A stretch of 64,000 bases of DNA from Pleomorphomonas sp. PLEO (GTDB taxonomy: Bacteria; Pseudomonadota; Alphaproteobacteria; Rhizobiales; Pleomorphomonadaceae), in NCBI RefSeq assembly GCF_041320595.1, contig NZ_CP166625.1, positions 1,437,501 to 1,501,500 of the forward strand, given 5' to 3'. The notes under the pieces were generated by a model, which saw only the letters and a list, made by a program, of their open reading frames with translations, did no database searches and was not told the origin of the DNA. Shown piece after piece: positions 9,562 to 17,485 of the stretch (positions within the stretch are counted from its first letter, which is position 1; each line of letters begins with the position of its first letter). The position numbers were made by a program, and so were the translations under genes.

Positions 9562-11028
9562 TCATGCGGGCAGGCGGATGGTTGCCTTGAGGCCGCCATG
9601 CGGGCTGGTGCCGAGTTCGATGTCGCCGCCGTGGCTGCGGGCGACGTCGCGGGCGATGGCAAGCCCGAGGCCAGTGCCGGGAACGTCCTGGTTGCGCGCC
9701 GCGTCCAGCCTGTAGAAGGGCCGGAACACCGCCTCCATCTCATCGCCAGGAATGCCGGGGCCATCGTCCTCGATGGTCACCGACAGCCAGCCCTCGCGCC
9801 GTTCCCCGGTGACCCACACCGCCGAGCGGCCGTAGCGAGCGGCGTTGCCGACGAGATTGGCGATCAGCCGTCGAAAGGCGGTGGGGCGCAGCGCCAGCGC
9901 GCCGTCGCCGGTGAAGGTGAAATTGACCGTCCGTCCGGCCGGGTCCGCCGTCTGGCGCAGGCAGTCGGCGATGGTCGCCTCGACGTCGAGCGGCTGAGGT
10001 GCCTCGTCGGCGTCGCCGCGGGCAAAGTCGACGTAGGCCTCCAGCATGGCTTCCATCTCGGCGACGTCGGAACGGAGGTCAGCTGTCTCCTCGCCTTCCG
10101 GCAGCAAGGCGAGGCCGAGGCGGAAGCGGGTGAGGATGGTCTTGAGATCGTGGCCGACACCGGCCAGCATGGTGGTGCGCTGTTCGATCTGCCGTTCGAG
10201 GCGGCGGCGCATGCCGATGAAGGCGTGGGCGGCCTGCCGCACCTCACGGGCGCCGGAGGGCGCGAAGCCTTCCACCGGGCGTCCACGGCCGAAGGCCTCG
10301 GCGGCGGCGGCGAGCCGCTCGATCGGCTTGATCTGGTTGCGCAGGAAGATCAGCGACACCAGCACCAGGAACAGGGCGGTGCCGACCATCCACACCAGGA
10401 AGAAGTGCCAGTTGGCGGCGTAGGCGAGGCTGCGGGCGAAATCGACCTTGAGGACTCCGGCATGGACGACCATCCGCACCTCGACGCGGTTGCCGTCGGA
10501 GGTGTCGCGGATGGAAAAGGGCATGCGGGAGCGCTTCTGGATGCCCTCGGCGAGCATGCTGTGGACGATGTCGGTCGATGACCGGCGCAGGCGGCCGATC
10601 TCGCTGGTCGGCATGATTTCCGCGCTGAGCCCCATCGCCTGGCCGGCCGAGGCGACGAGGTCGGCGCGCTGCGCGTCGGTGAGGTCGGTGTTGTCGGAAA
10701 TGGCGGCGAGGCCGGCGATAGAGCCGGCAACGGCGTCGGACAGGCGCTGGGTGACCAGGATCCAGTGGCGGTCCATGAACACGCCGGTCAACACGCCGAG
10801 CAGGATCAGCATCGGCACGACGACGATGAGCAGCGACCGGCCGAGCAGGCCCTTGGGCAGCGACCGGTTGATGGCATGGCCGGTGCCGATCCAGGCGCGA
10901 CGGAGAATCAATGGGCTGTTGCGACCGACGAAGACGCGGACACGCCGGATGACGTCATCCAGCCGGTCGAGGCTGGCGGCGACGCGGCCGCGTCGCTCAG
11001 TGGTCTCGGGCGCAGGCGTTTCCGTCAT
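9562..11028 (-). CDS. EnvZ-like membrane sensor histidine kinase
   Basis: This 488-residue sensor kinase has a cytoplasmic N-terminus, TM1 at about 66-85, a periplasmic sensor loop of about 120 residues, TM2 at 207-229 and a HAMP domain near 230-283. The dimerisation helix carries the phospho-acceptor His293 in VGHDLKTIL. The ATPase domain shows NLVGNAARYG, DDGPGIP and GTGLGLAIA. The H-box resembles EnvZ. The ATG at 11028 follows GAGGAAA. An ATG three codons upstream (11037) is possible. It is the last gene of the MarR-regulator-kinase operon and is separated from the response regulator gene by a structured repeat. The stimulus is unknown. Confidence 0.9.
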   Translation of the reverse strand: MTETPAPETTERRGRVAASLDRLDDVIRRVRVFVGRNSPLILRRAWIGTGHAINRSLPKGLLGRSLLIVVVPMLILLGVLTGVFMDRHWILVTQRLSDAVAGSIAGLAAISDNTDLTDAQRADLVASAGQAMGLSAEIMPTSEIGRLRRSSTDIVHSMLAEGIQKRSRMPFSIRDTSDGNRVEVRMVVHAGVLKVDFARSLAYAANWHFFLVWMVGTALFLVLVSLIFLRNQIKPIERLAAAAEAFGRGRPVEGFAPSGAREVRQAAHAFIGMRRRLERQIEQRTTMLAGVGHDLKTILTRFRLGLALLPEGEETADLRSDVAEMEAMLEAYVDFARGDADEAPQPLDVEATIADCLRQTADPAGRTVNFTFTGDGALALRPTAFRRLIANLVGNAARYGRSAVWVTGERREGWLSVTIEDDGPGIPGDEMEAVFRPFYRLDAARNQDVPGTGLGLAIARDVARSHGGDIELGTSPHGGLKATIRLPA

Positions 11029-11038
11029 TTTCCTCATT

Positions 11039-11160
11039 CCAATTCGCGAAGATGCTGACGCATCCGCTCATTGAAGTCATTGCCGATTTCTCATTTTTAT
11101 CAAGGGCATGAGAAATCGGCAAACGGAATACCAAACGGCATTTTCAATGCATCTTGGTAT
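11039..11160. repeat. Two-hairpin ~123-bp repeat, copy 2
   Basis: This is the second copy of the 9391-9514 element. Here the first hairpin is perfect (GCCGATTTCTCAT / ATGAGAAATCGGC), and the terminal stem is ATACCAA / TTGGTAT. The two copies differ at scattered positions, mostly within stems. It fills the whole gap between the response regulator and kinase genes, and its last base overlaps the regulator's stop codon. It is a candidate mRNA processing or attenuation element. Confidence 0.8.
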
Positions 11161-11861
11161 TATTCGAAGCGCAAGCGGTAGCCGACACCGCGCACCGTTT
11201 GCAGGAACATGGGGTTGCCGGGGTCGACTTCAATCTTGCGGCGCAGACGGTTGATCTGCACGTCGATGGTGCGTTCGCCAACCTCGCCCGGCTCTCCGGC
11301 CAGCGCCTCACGCGACAGCGTGCCGTCGGGGCTGGCAGCGAACTGGCCGAGCAGCTGCCGCTCGCGGTCGGTCAGGCGTACCGGCTCGTCGCCGTCGCAA
11401 AGCTCCTCGCGCTTGGCGTTGAAGACGAAGCGGCCGAAGCGGATCTCCTCGCGGGTCAGTGGCGCTTCCGGCAGCGGCCGGCGCTTCAGGATATTGTTGA
11501 GGCGGAGGAGTAGCTCGCGCGGCTCGAACGGCTTGGTGAGATAGTCGTCGGCGCCGGCTTCCAGGCCACGGATGCGGTCGGCACCATCCGACTTGGCGGT
11601 CAGAAGCAGGATGGGAACATCCTGCTCCGACCTGAGCGCCTGGGTGAGGCTGAGGCCATCCTCGCCCGGCATCATCACGTCGACCACCAGGATATCGAAT
11701 TCGATGGCCGAGATCTTGCGGCGCGCCTCGGCGGCGTCGGCGGCGGCGGTGACGCGGTAGCCGTTGCCACCGAGGTATTTACCCAGCAACTGGCGGATGC
11801 GGCTATCGTCGTCGACCACGAGGACGTGGGTGGCGGCGTCGGCGGGGGCGAGGGAAGCCAT
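11160..11861 (-). CDS. OmpR-family DNA-binding response regulator
   Basis: This 233-residue regulator has a receiver domain at residues 12-125 with the acidic pocket DDD 17-19, phospho-acceptor Asp61 in VVDVMMPGEDG, and Lys110 in YLTKPF. The C-terminal winged-helix domain (about 140-232) ends with RTIDVQINRLRRKIEVDP and VRGVGYRLRFE, as in OmpR. It lies 3 bases downstream of the MarR gene and upstream of the kinase gene, so the three are probably cotranscribed. It should be phosphorylated by the adjacent EnvZ-like kinase. Its targets are unknown. Linkage with a MarR gene and a divergent ilvE is a recurrent arrangement in Rhizobiales, as far as I recall. Confidence 0.92.
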   Translation of the reverse strand: MASLAPADAATHVLVVDDDSRIRQLLGKYLGGNGYRVTAAADAAEARRKISAIEFDILVVDVMMPGEDGLSLTQALRSEQDVPILLLTAKSDGADRIRGLEAGADDYLTKPFEPRELLLRLNNILKRRPLPEAPLTREEIRFGRFVFNAKREELCDGDEPVRLTDRERQLLGQFAASPDGTLSREALAGEPGEVGERTIDVQINRLRRKIEVDPGNPMFLQTVRGVGYRLRFE

Positions 11862-11864
11862 CGC

Positions 11865-12392
11865 TCAGGCCTCCTTCTCGGCCGGGGCACCGGGCGCCCG
11901 GGCGTCGATCATGTTGCCGAGGAAGTCGCGCACGGTAGCGCGCGATCCGGCCGGCAGCGTGGCGAGCGCCCGCATGAGGCGCACGTGCTGGCGGGCGGAC
12001 AGGTCGGAGGCAAGCCGCTCTCCCTTCTCCGAGGCGTAGAGCAGCCGTTCGCGCCGGTCGATCGGGCCGGGGCGCTGCTCGATATAGCCGTCGTCGACCA
12101 GCTGTTTCAGGACGCGGCCAAGGCTCTGCTTGGTGATCTGCAGGATGTCCAGAAGGTCGGATACCCGGAGGCCGGGGTTGCGCATGACGAAGTAGACGAC
12201 GCGGTGGTGGGCTCGGCCATAGCCGATCGCTTCAAGAATGTGGTCGGCCTCGCCGACGAAGTCCCGGTAGGCAAAGAACAAAAGTTCGATCAATTCGAGG
12301 TCCAGCTCCTCGCGGTCCCCGCCACCCTGGCGACTCGCAGACGGTTGGTCGGAGGGAGATACAGCCCCAAACGGAAAATTTATGGCAGTCAT
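11865..12392 (-). CDS. MarR-family transcriptional regulator
   Basis: This is a 175-residue winged-helix regulator. The DNA-binding region is at about 60-130: RVSDLLDILQITKQSLGRVLKQLVDDGYIEQ followed by the wing GPIDRRERLLYASEKG. Flanking helices form the dimer interface. The ATG at 12392 is chosen. A GTG at 12434 would add 14 residues. Neither start has a clear ribosome-binding site, so the start is uncertain. It is the first gene of the operon with the response regulator and kinase, and is divergent from ilvE across about 220 bases. It may autoregulate the operon. The ligand is unknown. Confidence 0.87.
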   Translation of the reverse strand: MTAINFPFGAVSPSDQPSASRQGGGDREELDLELIELLFFAYRDFVGEADHILEAIGYGRAHHRVVYFVMRNPGLRVSDLLDILQITKQSLGRVLKQLVDDGYIEQRPGPIDRRERLLYASEKGERLASDLSARQHVRLMRALATLPAGSRATVRDFLGNMIDARAPGAPAEKEA

Positions 12393-12610
12393 GTTGACAT
12401 ACTTCGATTCATTTGTTACTTGAATAGCCGTCACGACGAAACGATCGTTCGCACGACGCGGTCGTCACAGATATTCGGCGCCCTCGGCATCCTTTGATCC
12501 GCAAGCATAACCGCTTGTCAACGCCGAGGCAAAACGTGTCAGCGTGCGTGCCATACCGTTGTCCGGAAGTGCCGGGCAGCAGAAGAAAAGAAAAGGTCTG
12601 GGAGTTCAAG

Positions 12611-13504
12611 ATGGCCAGTGTCCCCTTTGACAGCCGCGACGGTGTGATCTGGTACGACGGCAAGTTCGTCGACTGGAAGGACGCCAAGGTGCATGTTCTG
12701 ACCCACGCGCTCCACTATGGCAGCGCCGTCTTCGAAGGCGAGCGCGCTTATAGCGGCGAAGTGTACAAGCTTCGGGAGCACAGCCAGCGCCTGATCAGCT
12801 CGGCCGAGATCCTCGGTTTCAAGCTGCCCTACAGCCTTGAAGAGATCGAGGCGGCGACCAACGCGACGCTCGCCCGCTCGGGCCTCGTCGATGCCTACGT
12901 CCGGCCGATCGCCTGGCGCGGCTCGGAGAATATGGGTGTCGCCGCTCCCAACAACACCATCCACATGGCCATCGCCGTCTGGGAGTGGCCGAGCTATTTC
13001 AGCCCCGCCGAGAAGCTGAAAGGTATCCGCCTGACCTGGGCGCCCTATCGCCGCCCCGACCCCTTGACCATCCCCTGCAAGTCGAAGGCGGCCGGTCTTT
13101 ACATGATCTGCACCATCTCCAAGCACGCGGCCGAGGCGCAGGGCTATACCGACGCCCTGATGCTCGACTATCGCGGCTATGTGGCGGAATCGACCGGCGC
13201 CAATATCGTCTTCGTTCGCGATGGCGAACTGCACACGCCCGATCCGGACTGCTTCCTCGACAGCATCACCCGCCAGTCGGTGGAAGCGATTGCTGCCCGT
13301 CACGGCATCAAGGTCAACCGCCGGCACATCCTGCCGGAGGAGCTTGCGACCTTCACCGAGGCGTTCCTGGTTGGTACCGCCGCCGAGGTGACGCCGATCT
13401 CCGAGATCGGCGAGTATCGCTTCAAGCCGGCGGCGATCAGCGAACTGCTGATGCACGCCTATCTCGACGAAGTGCAGCCGAAGAAGGTCGCCGCCGCCGA
13501 GTAA
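12611..13504 (+). CDS. ilvE: Branched-chain amino acid aminotransferase
   Basis: This 297-residue fold-type IV pyridoxal-phosphate enzyme catalyses the last step of valine, leucine and isoleucine synthesis, moving an amino group from glutamate to the 2-oxo acids. The cofactor lysine is Lys159 in PCKSKAAGLYM. The motif HYGSAVFEGERAY at 35-47 and the late GTAAEVTPI are typical of IlvE. The ATG at 12611 follows GGGAG. The frame is open upstream, but that stretch is not homologous in character. The gene is divergent from the MarR operon and ends at a clear terminator. Class IV relatives include D-amino-acid transaminase and aminodeoxychorismate lyase, but the motifs and length favour IlvE. Confidence 0.93.
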   Translation: MASVPFDSRDGVIWYDGKFVDWKDAKVHVLTHALHYGSAVFEGERAYSGEVYKLREHSQRLISSAEILGFKLPYSLEEIEAATNATLARSGLVDAYVRPIAWRGSENMGVAAPNNTIHMAIAVWEWPSYFSPAEKLKGIRLTWAPYRRPDPLTIPCKSKAAGLYMICTISKHAAEAQGYTDALMLDYRGYVAESTGANIVFVRDGELHTPDPDCFLDSITRQSVEAIAARHGIKVNRRHILPEELATFTEAFLVGTAAEVTPISEIGEYRFKPAAISELLMHAYLDEVQPKKVAAAE

Positions 13505-13527
13505 TCAGGCGGTTCACCCAATACACA

Positions 13528-13562
13528 ACAACCCCGTCGCGCCGATGCGTGGCGGGGTTTTC
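13528..13562 (+). terminator. Rho-independent terminator of ilvE
   Basis: AACCCCG...CGGGGTT forms an imperfect stem around GCGCCGATGC, followed by TTTT. It lies 24 bases after the ilvE stop codon. Confidence 0.75.
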
Positions 13563-13584
13563 CATTGCGCGTTTTCAGGGAGGA

Positions 13585-13863
13585 TTAGCGATACCAGATC
13601 GGCCCGGTGAACAGCCTGCGGACCGTGAAGATGCCGAGCCCAAGGGCGATCATAACGGCAAGCCAGAACGCCATTCCCATGCCTTGAAAATAGAGCAGAA
13701 TGGCCAGAACGGCGGCCAGGGGAGCCAGAAAGCCGATCATGAGCAGGAAAGCGAGCCCTCGGGATTGCCGGTTGAAGTATAGGTAGCCTTTCTCCGCGCC
13801 GCATGCATGGCAGACGAAGCCGCGTTCTGATATCGCGGTCAAACAATATGGGCAGTGCGCCAT
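13585..13863 (-). CDS. Small membrane protein with N-terminal zinc ribbon
   Basis: This 92-residue protein starts MAHCPYCLTAI and has a second knuckle CHAC at 18-21, giving a CxxC-x11-CxxC zinc-ribbon-like module. Two adjacent hydrophobic segments follow (about 34-57 and 63-80), then a short basic tail. No enzyme motif is visible. It is convergent with ilvE and stands next to an AT-rich patch. The protein could be a membrane-tethered metal-binding or interaction module. I do not recognise a characterised family. Confidence 0.65.
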   Translation of the reverse strand: MAHCPYCLTAISERGFVCHACGAEKGYLYFNRQSRGLAFLLMIGFLAPLAAVLAILLYFQGMGMAFWLAVMIALGLGIFTVRRLFTGPIWYR

Positions 13864-13912
13864 TTCGTACCCTGTATTAATATAGAAATTTAGCGGACCG
13901 GCTTTGTCTCGC

Positions 13913-14299
13913 TCAGTAGTATTCTCTGGTTTTAATTAGATCCAAATTCTGGCTGCATTTGTCCAATTCGTATCCATGTGTGGATTCTATATCAGATTTG
14001 ACCCATGTAGTCTGAAATAAAGATTCCAGATAAGCTTCGAGTTCTATCAATTTTTGAAGCAAGGCGCGGCGCGCAGTTCTTCCTTCTTCGGTAATGGCCG
14101 GAATCTTGAGAACGCAATCAACGCTGGTTCGAAACTGCTTCTCTAGGCTATCAGCTGCGTCGTCACCGATACATAAAGACCCGGCAAGCCTAACACGATG
14201 GGCGAGCGACGCGCAAACGGCTTGGATATCTTGATCTAGCTGACCAAGCTGTTCGGACAGTACGGCCCCGCGTCTTCTTTGTATTTTTGGATGCATCAT
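13913..14299 (-). CDS. Hypothetical helical protein
   Basis: This 128-residue ORF encodes a charged, probably all-helical protein. One stretch of note is RRALLQKLIELEAYLESLFQ. It has no signal peptide, membrane segment or recognisable motif. Base composition is clearly more AT-rich than the neighbours, matching the surrounding patch, which suggests acquisition by transfer. No function is proposed. Its length in an AT-rich context, where chance ORFs are short, supports it being real. Confidence 0.5.
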   Translation of the reverse strand: MMHPKIQRRRGAVLSEQLGQLDQDIQAVCASLAHRVRLAGSLCIGDDAADSLEKQFRTSVDCVLKIPAITEEGRTARRALLQKLIELEAYLESLFQTTWVKSDIESTHGYELDKCSQNLDLIKTREYY

Positions 14300-15165
14300 A
14301 TCCTCGAAACATTTATTTTTTAGATATAATTAAACGCGTCGCACGCTTATATTGCGTGAATTTGATCTAGTCGCGATCTTGATAGTCATTTTTTTCTAAA
14401 ATTAAATTTATTTACATCGAATGCCGTAACATTTTTTGGGCCTATTTTTTTGAGTACTTATTTTACGAATAGTTCTTTGAGTCCATAATTGGATGTAGCC
14501 AACTGCAAAAAAATAGCCCCCAGGATAACCCTGAGTGCTTACTGGCTATACAATATATGTTGCCTAAAAGGTGCAACGACGCCTTCGCGTCAACGCTATT
14601 GCACAATTTAGCTGGCGCCGAATTCTATGTTACGAGGAGAATTTTGCGCCCAATAAACGTTTTCCAAGACACATGAACGAACCTATTTGAAAATCATCAC
14701 CGCCGAACGCCAATATAAAGCGAAGCGACCAATCCCCCAACCGTTCAACGGGATAGACACCCGCCGACTTTCACTGCGCCATAATCATGTCGCTGCGTCG
14801 ATAGACATAGGTATATATGCTAGGGTGAATGCTTGCAAGTGCGCCACGCCTCGTTTTCGAGATGTTCGTGGAACCTGATACGCGTTAGATTCGATAACAA
14901 AGAAAATAATTCTATTATGCCCCGCAGGGGCATTGAGCATCTTGTTTGCGATATTGCCTTCTGGCCCCGGCCGGTTCCGGGGACGAGATGATCGAGCCCC
15001 GCGCATGGGGAAAACCGCCCATCAGCGCTTCCGATCCCAGGGACAGCGAGGCGGGCAAATTTTACAACACGCCGGACGCTGGGATGTTTGCGCCCGAGCT
15101 GTTGAGACCGACAATCGACCGGCTCGCCGCTTGCTGATCGGCGGCAAACGGGATTTCCCGAGAGG
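14300..15165. other. AT-rich 0.87-kb non-coding stretch
   Basis: Composition falls sharply below the window average as far as about 14950. No credible protein-coding ORF was found. A short frame at 14687-14878 has no clear ribosome-binding site or protein-like content. A structured minus-strand RNA candidate lies at 14507-14604. Confidence 0.55.
14507..14604 (-). ncRNA. Candidate ~98-nt structured small RNA
   Basis: Read on the minus strand, a 5' hairpin (GTGCAA/TTGCAC outer arms, GACGC/GCGTC inner arms) is followed by a linker. A 3' hairpin comes next (ATAGCC...GGCTAT enclosing CAGG/CCTG), ending in seven U residues, which makes a plausible intrinsic terminator. No gene ends here on that strand. 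A convincing promoter was not found, so confidence is low. Confidence 0.35.
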
Positions 15166-15416
15166 TCAGCTCTTGGCGGCCGCCTGCCGTTTCAGGACAT
15201 CGAGGCAAGCCGCCGACAGCTCGCCTTTGTGATCGGCAAAGCATTGGCGCAGCTGTTCGGTTCCCGGCTGGAAGTCGCTGCAAAAGCGCCGGTAGTCGGC
15301 AGAGCAGGCGCGGCGCATTTCCATGCGCGAGGGGGAGCGGCCGGGGCGGCCGTTTGCGCCACCGCCGCCGAGGCGGACAGGCAGAGAAGGGCAACGGATA
15401 CGATGCGAAGCAGCAT
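15166..15416 (-). pseudogene. Secreted cysteine-rich small protein, frameshifted at a C5 run
   Basis: The start ATG at 15416 follows a strong GGGAGGT. It opens a signal peptide, MLLRIVSVALLCLSASAAVAQ, in one frame. The downstream part, with evenly spaced cysteines (ACSADYRRFC and LRQCF...SAACLDVL), lies in another frame ending at 15166. The frames meet at a G5 run on the plus strand (15331-15335). One extra base there restores a single protein of about 83 residues. The mature part resembles small 'cysteine-rich repeat' periplasmic proteins. This is either a true frameshift or a sequencing error in the homopolymer. Confidence 0.6.
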
Positions 15417-15707
15417 GTTTACCTCCCTTTGCGGCACCGCCGTCTGGCGCCGATTGTATGGATGGCCGCCACGGCGCCAATGAGCATAAAGGCAAGGCGT
15501 TGGGACGACAATCGCGGCTGCGATCACTCGGGTGGAGCTGCTTTCACCGCCGGTCGAACGTTTTGGCCCGCAGCCATTGCCCTCGGGAATGGGGCTCTCG
15601 GCTCAAGGTCACGCGCTTTCACCAAGCCGCAAGTATTGCATGATATGAAGGATCAGCTGGCGATGGCGGGCGCAATAGCTCGCGGCCGGCTGGGGGAAGG
15701 GCATTTC

Positions 15708-15998
15708 ATGAAATCAACACTCGTCGCCGCCGGCATCGGCGCGCTGTTCGCCGTTTTGCCGACGCTGGCCATGGCCGGTGAAAAGGTCGACATGGCCGAG
15801 CTCACCTGCAAGCAGTTTCTCGCCGATGAGGAAGGCATTCTGCCGACCGTCATCTGGATCGACGGTTATCTCAGCCACCAGAGCGGCAACACGGAGATCG
15901 ACATGGATCAGTTGGTCGCCAACGTGAAGCAGATCGCTGGCGATTGCGCCGGTGAGCCCGACAAGAAGATCATGGACATGGTACCGGCAGACGAATAG
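15708..15998 (+). CDS. HdeA/HdeB-family periplasmic protein
   Basis: This 96-residue protein has a signal peptide ending near AMA-GEKVD. The mature domain begins with DMAELTCKQFLADEEG, the hallmark of HdeA/HdeB acid-stress chaperones, and carries a second cysteine in IAGDCAG for the conserved disulfide. In enterobacteria these proteins bind unfolded periplasmic proteins at low pH. Alphaproteobacterial members are less studied. GGGGGAAGG precedes the ATG at 15708. It ends at a clear terminator. The frame extends upstream, but that part lacks a signal peptide and is not credible. Confidence 0.85.
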   Translation: MKSTLVAAGIGALFAVLPTLAMAGEKVDMAELTCKQFLADEEGILPTVIWIDGYLSHQSGNTEIDMDQLVANVKQIAGDCAGEPDKKIMDMVPADE

Positions 15999-16028
15999 TC
16001 CGCCGCTGACTGTCCACGCTTGATCAAG

Positions 16029-16068
16029 GAACCGCTCCCTGGCCGCTGGCCGGCGAGCGGTTCTTTCA
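16029..16068 (+). terminator. Rho-independent terminator of the HdeB-like gene
   Basis: GAACCGCTC / GAGCGGTTC form a perfect 9-bp stem followed by TTTCATTTT. It lies between this gene and the convergent DUF1499 gene, whose last codons it overlaps slightly. Confidence 0.8.
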
Positions 16069-16689
16069 TTTTGAGGGGGCAGGTTTGGCGGGCGCAGGTT
16101 TGGCGGGTGCCGGTTTGGCTGGTCCGATTTGGTCGGGCTGGGCGTGCGCGAGGGGCGTCGTTGCCGCCAGTTGGGCGTCGATGGCGGCGATCAGCGCCAC
16201 GACGTTGGCGGTGTTGCGACCGAGGTCGTAGTAGCCGATCTGGCTGCGCGAGTAGATGTAGAGGAAGGAACCGCCGCCGCGCGCGGGCGTGATCATCAGC
16301 GACAATGTCGAAGGCATGCGCAGGGCGGGTGAGAAGACGATCGCTCGGAGGCGGGTATTGACCGGATTGGCGCCGACCACGCGCACCTTGCCCGGCAGGC
16401 GCCTCACGACTTTCTCGGTGACGGCGAACAGGGCGGCCGGCGGCAGGTCGTACCGGCGCGTCTCGATGTCGGGGATGCCCTTCAGGCAATCATCCGCCGG
16501 GCAGGCGAGGCTGTCATTGAGCTTGCCGGTGCGCGAGGGCACCGAAAAATCATAGGGTCCGAGATCAGGCGAGCCGAACACCGCGTCCCAGCTGGCTTCT
16601 CGGCCGTAGGTGTTGAAGGCCAGCACCAGGAGCAGGATCGCCCCAAAGAGGGCCGCGAGCACCAAACCGAGGAAACGCAGAGGGGACAT
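16066..16689 (-). CDS. DUF1499-family membrane-anchored protein
   Basis: This 207-residue protein has one N-terminal hydrophobic anchor (about 5-26). The DUF1499 domain spans about 55-175, with the family stretch RLRAIVFSPALRMPSTLSLMI and SRSQIGYYDLGRNTANV. The C-terminus is low complexity, with the pentapeptide AKPAP repeated three times, probably a flexible tail. The family function is not established. The gene lies 12 bases downstream of a small membrane-protein gene on the same strand, so the two are probably cotranscribed. Confidence 0.82.
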   Translation of the reverse strand: MSPLRFLGLVLAALFGAILLLVLAFNTYGREASWDAVFGSPDLGPYDFSVPSRTGKLNDSLACPADDCLKGIPDIETRRYDLPPAALFAVTEKVVRRLPGKVRVVGANPVNTRLRAIVFSPALRMPSTLSLMITPARGGGSFLYIYSRSQIGYYDLGRNTANVVALIAAIDAQLAATTPLAHAQPDQIGPAKPAPAKPAPAKPAPSK

Positions 16690-16701
16690 TGGATACCGAG
16701 G

Positions 16702-17109
16702 TCATGAGCGCGGACGATCCCAGCTTTTAACGCGATTGAACAGGGCGCGCCAGAGGTCGGCCGATACCGTTAACCAGCCGGCCAGCACCGCCATCACGAC
16801 GATCATTGCAAGGCTGCCCGACGGGCCGCCGGTCGGCGCGACGGAGTAGCTGATGTCGCGCGGCAACGCCGTCACGTAGGGAACCGGATTGCCGACGGGG
16901 TGGATGGCGCCGGTCGTGGTGTCGAGCGTGGCAATGGCCGGCGAAACTTCGGCCGCTCTCACCGGCGACAGGCTGGCGAACAGCAGCGTCACCGCCAGGA
17001 TCAGCGAGGTGGCGACGGCGACGACGATCGAGGCCCCGGCGCCGACGGAGAGTTCGTGGCCGTGTCCGGTCGTGGTGTTGAAGGGGGTATCGTCGATCTT
17101 GTCGCTCAT
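16702..17109 (-). CDS. Hypothetical two-TM membrane protein
   Basis: This 135-residue protein has a first hydrophobic segment at about 27-47 ending near VRA-AEV, a periplasmic-looking middle of about 50 residues, a second segment at about 98-116, and a basic C-terminal tail. Relatives are found beside DUF1499 proteins in Rhizobiales, as far as I recall. I do not recognise a functional family. It is the first gene of a likely two-gene unit with the DUF1499 gene. Confidence 0.65.
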   Translation of the reverse strand: MSDKIDDTPFNTTTGHGHELSVGAGASIVVAVATSLILAVTLLFASLSPVRAAEVSPAIATLDTTTGAIHPVGNPVPYVTALPRDISYSVAPTGGPSGSLAMIVVMAVLAGWLTVSADLWRALFNRVKSWDRPRS

Positions 17110-17485
17110 CGTTCTCGTCCTTGCCGCTTCGGTTGCCGGCCGGGCCTTCGGTCGGTGACTTTCGATGGCGATAGAAATGCCTTGGGAATGGGTCGCGTCG
17201 ATGCCGGGATTGAGGTCGGTGACGGGAAATGTCGTGGCGATTTCGTGGCGGGGTTAACACTTGACCGGTGGAGGGCTGGTGGATAAGACGAAGGATTACC
17301 GAATATCCATTTCTTTCAGATGGTTGAGTGGCGACGGGTGCGAAACATGGTTAACGCCGCGTAAAGGTGAAAGGTCGCTTTTTCAGCGTCGCTCCGGCAC
17401 CGAACGCGTCGGGTTGGGCGTCGATGCAGTTGCTTTTCATGCTATTAGTTGTATCATGCAACTATATCCGAGGGGAGCTGCCGAC
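17110..17485. other. 376-base divergent intergenic region
   Basis: This region separates the small membrane-protein operon from the MarR-GNAT gene and must hold both promoters. Apart from the MarR-type dyad at 17446-17464, nothing distinct was seen. Open frames across it are GC-rich chance extensions. Confidence 0.5.
17446..17464. promoter_or_regulatory. Candidate MarR autoregulatory operator
   Basis: TAGTTG-N7-CAACTA matches the AGTTG-type dyads bound by many MarR proteins. It lies 22 bases upstream of the proposed GTG start of the MarR-GNAT gene and overlaps an alternative ATG at 17456. This argues that translation starts further downstream. Confidence 0.6.

Noticed and set aside
12393-12434. 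A GTG start adding 14 residues to the MarR regulator.
   Set aside because: It lacks a ribosome-binding site, and the added residues are not family-like. It was kept only as an alternative in the gene entry.
14687-14878. A 63-codon open frame in the AT-rich patch.
   Set aside because: It has no clear ribosome-binding site or protein-like composition, and the frame length is within chance expectation.
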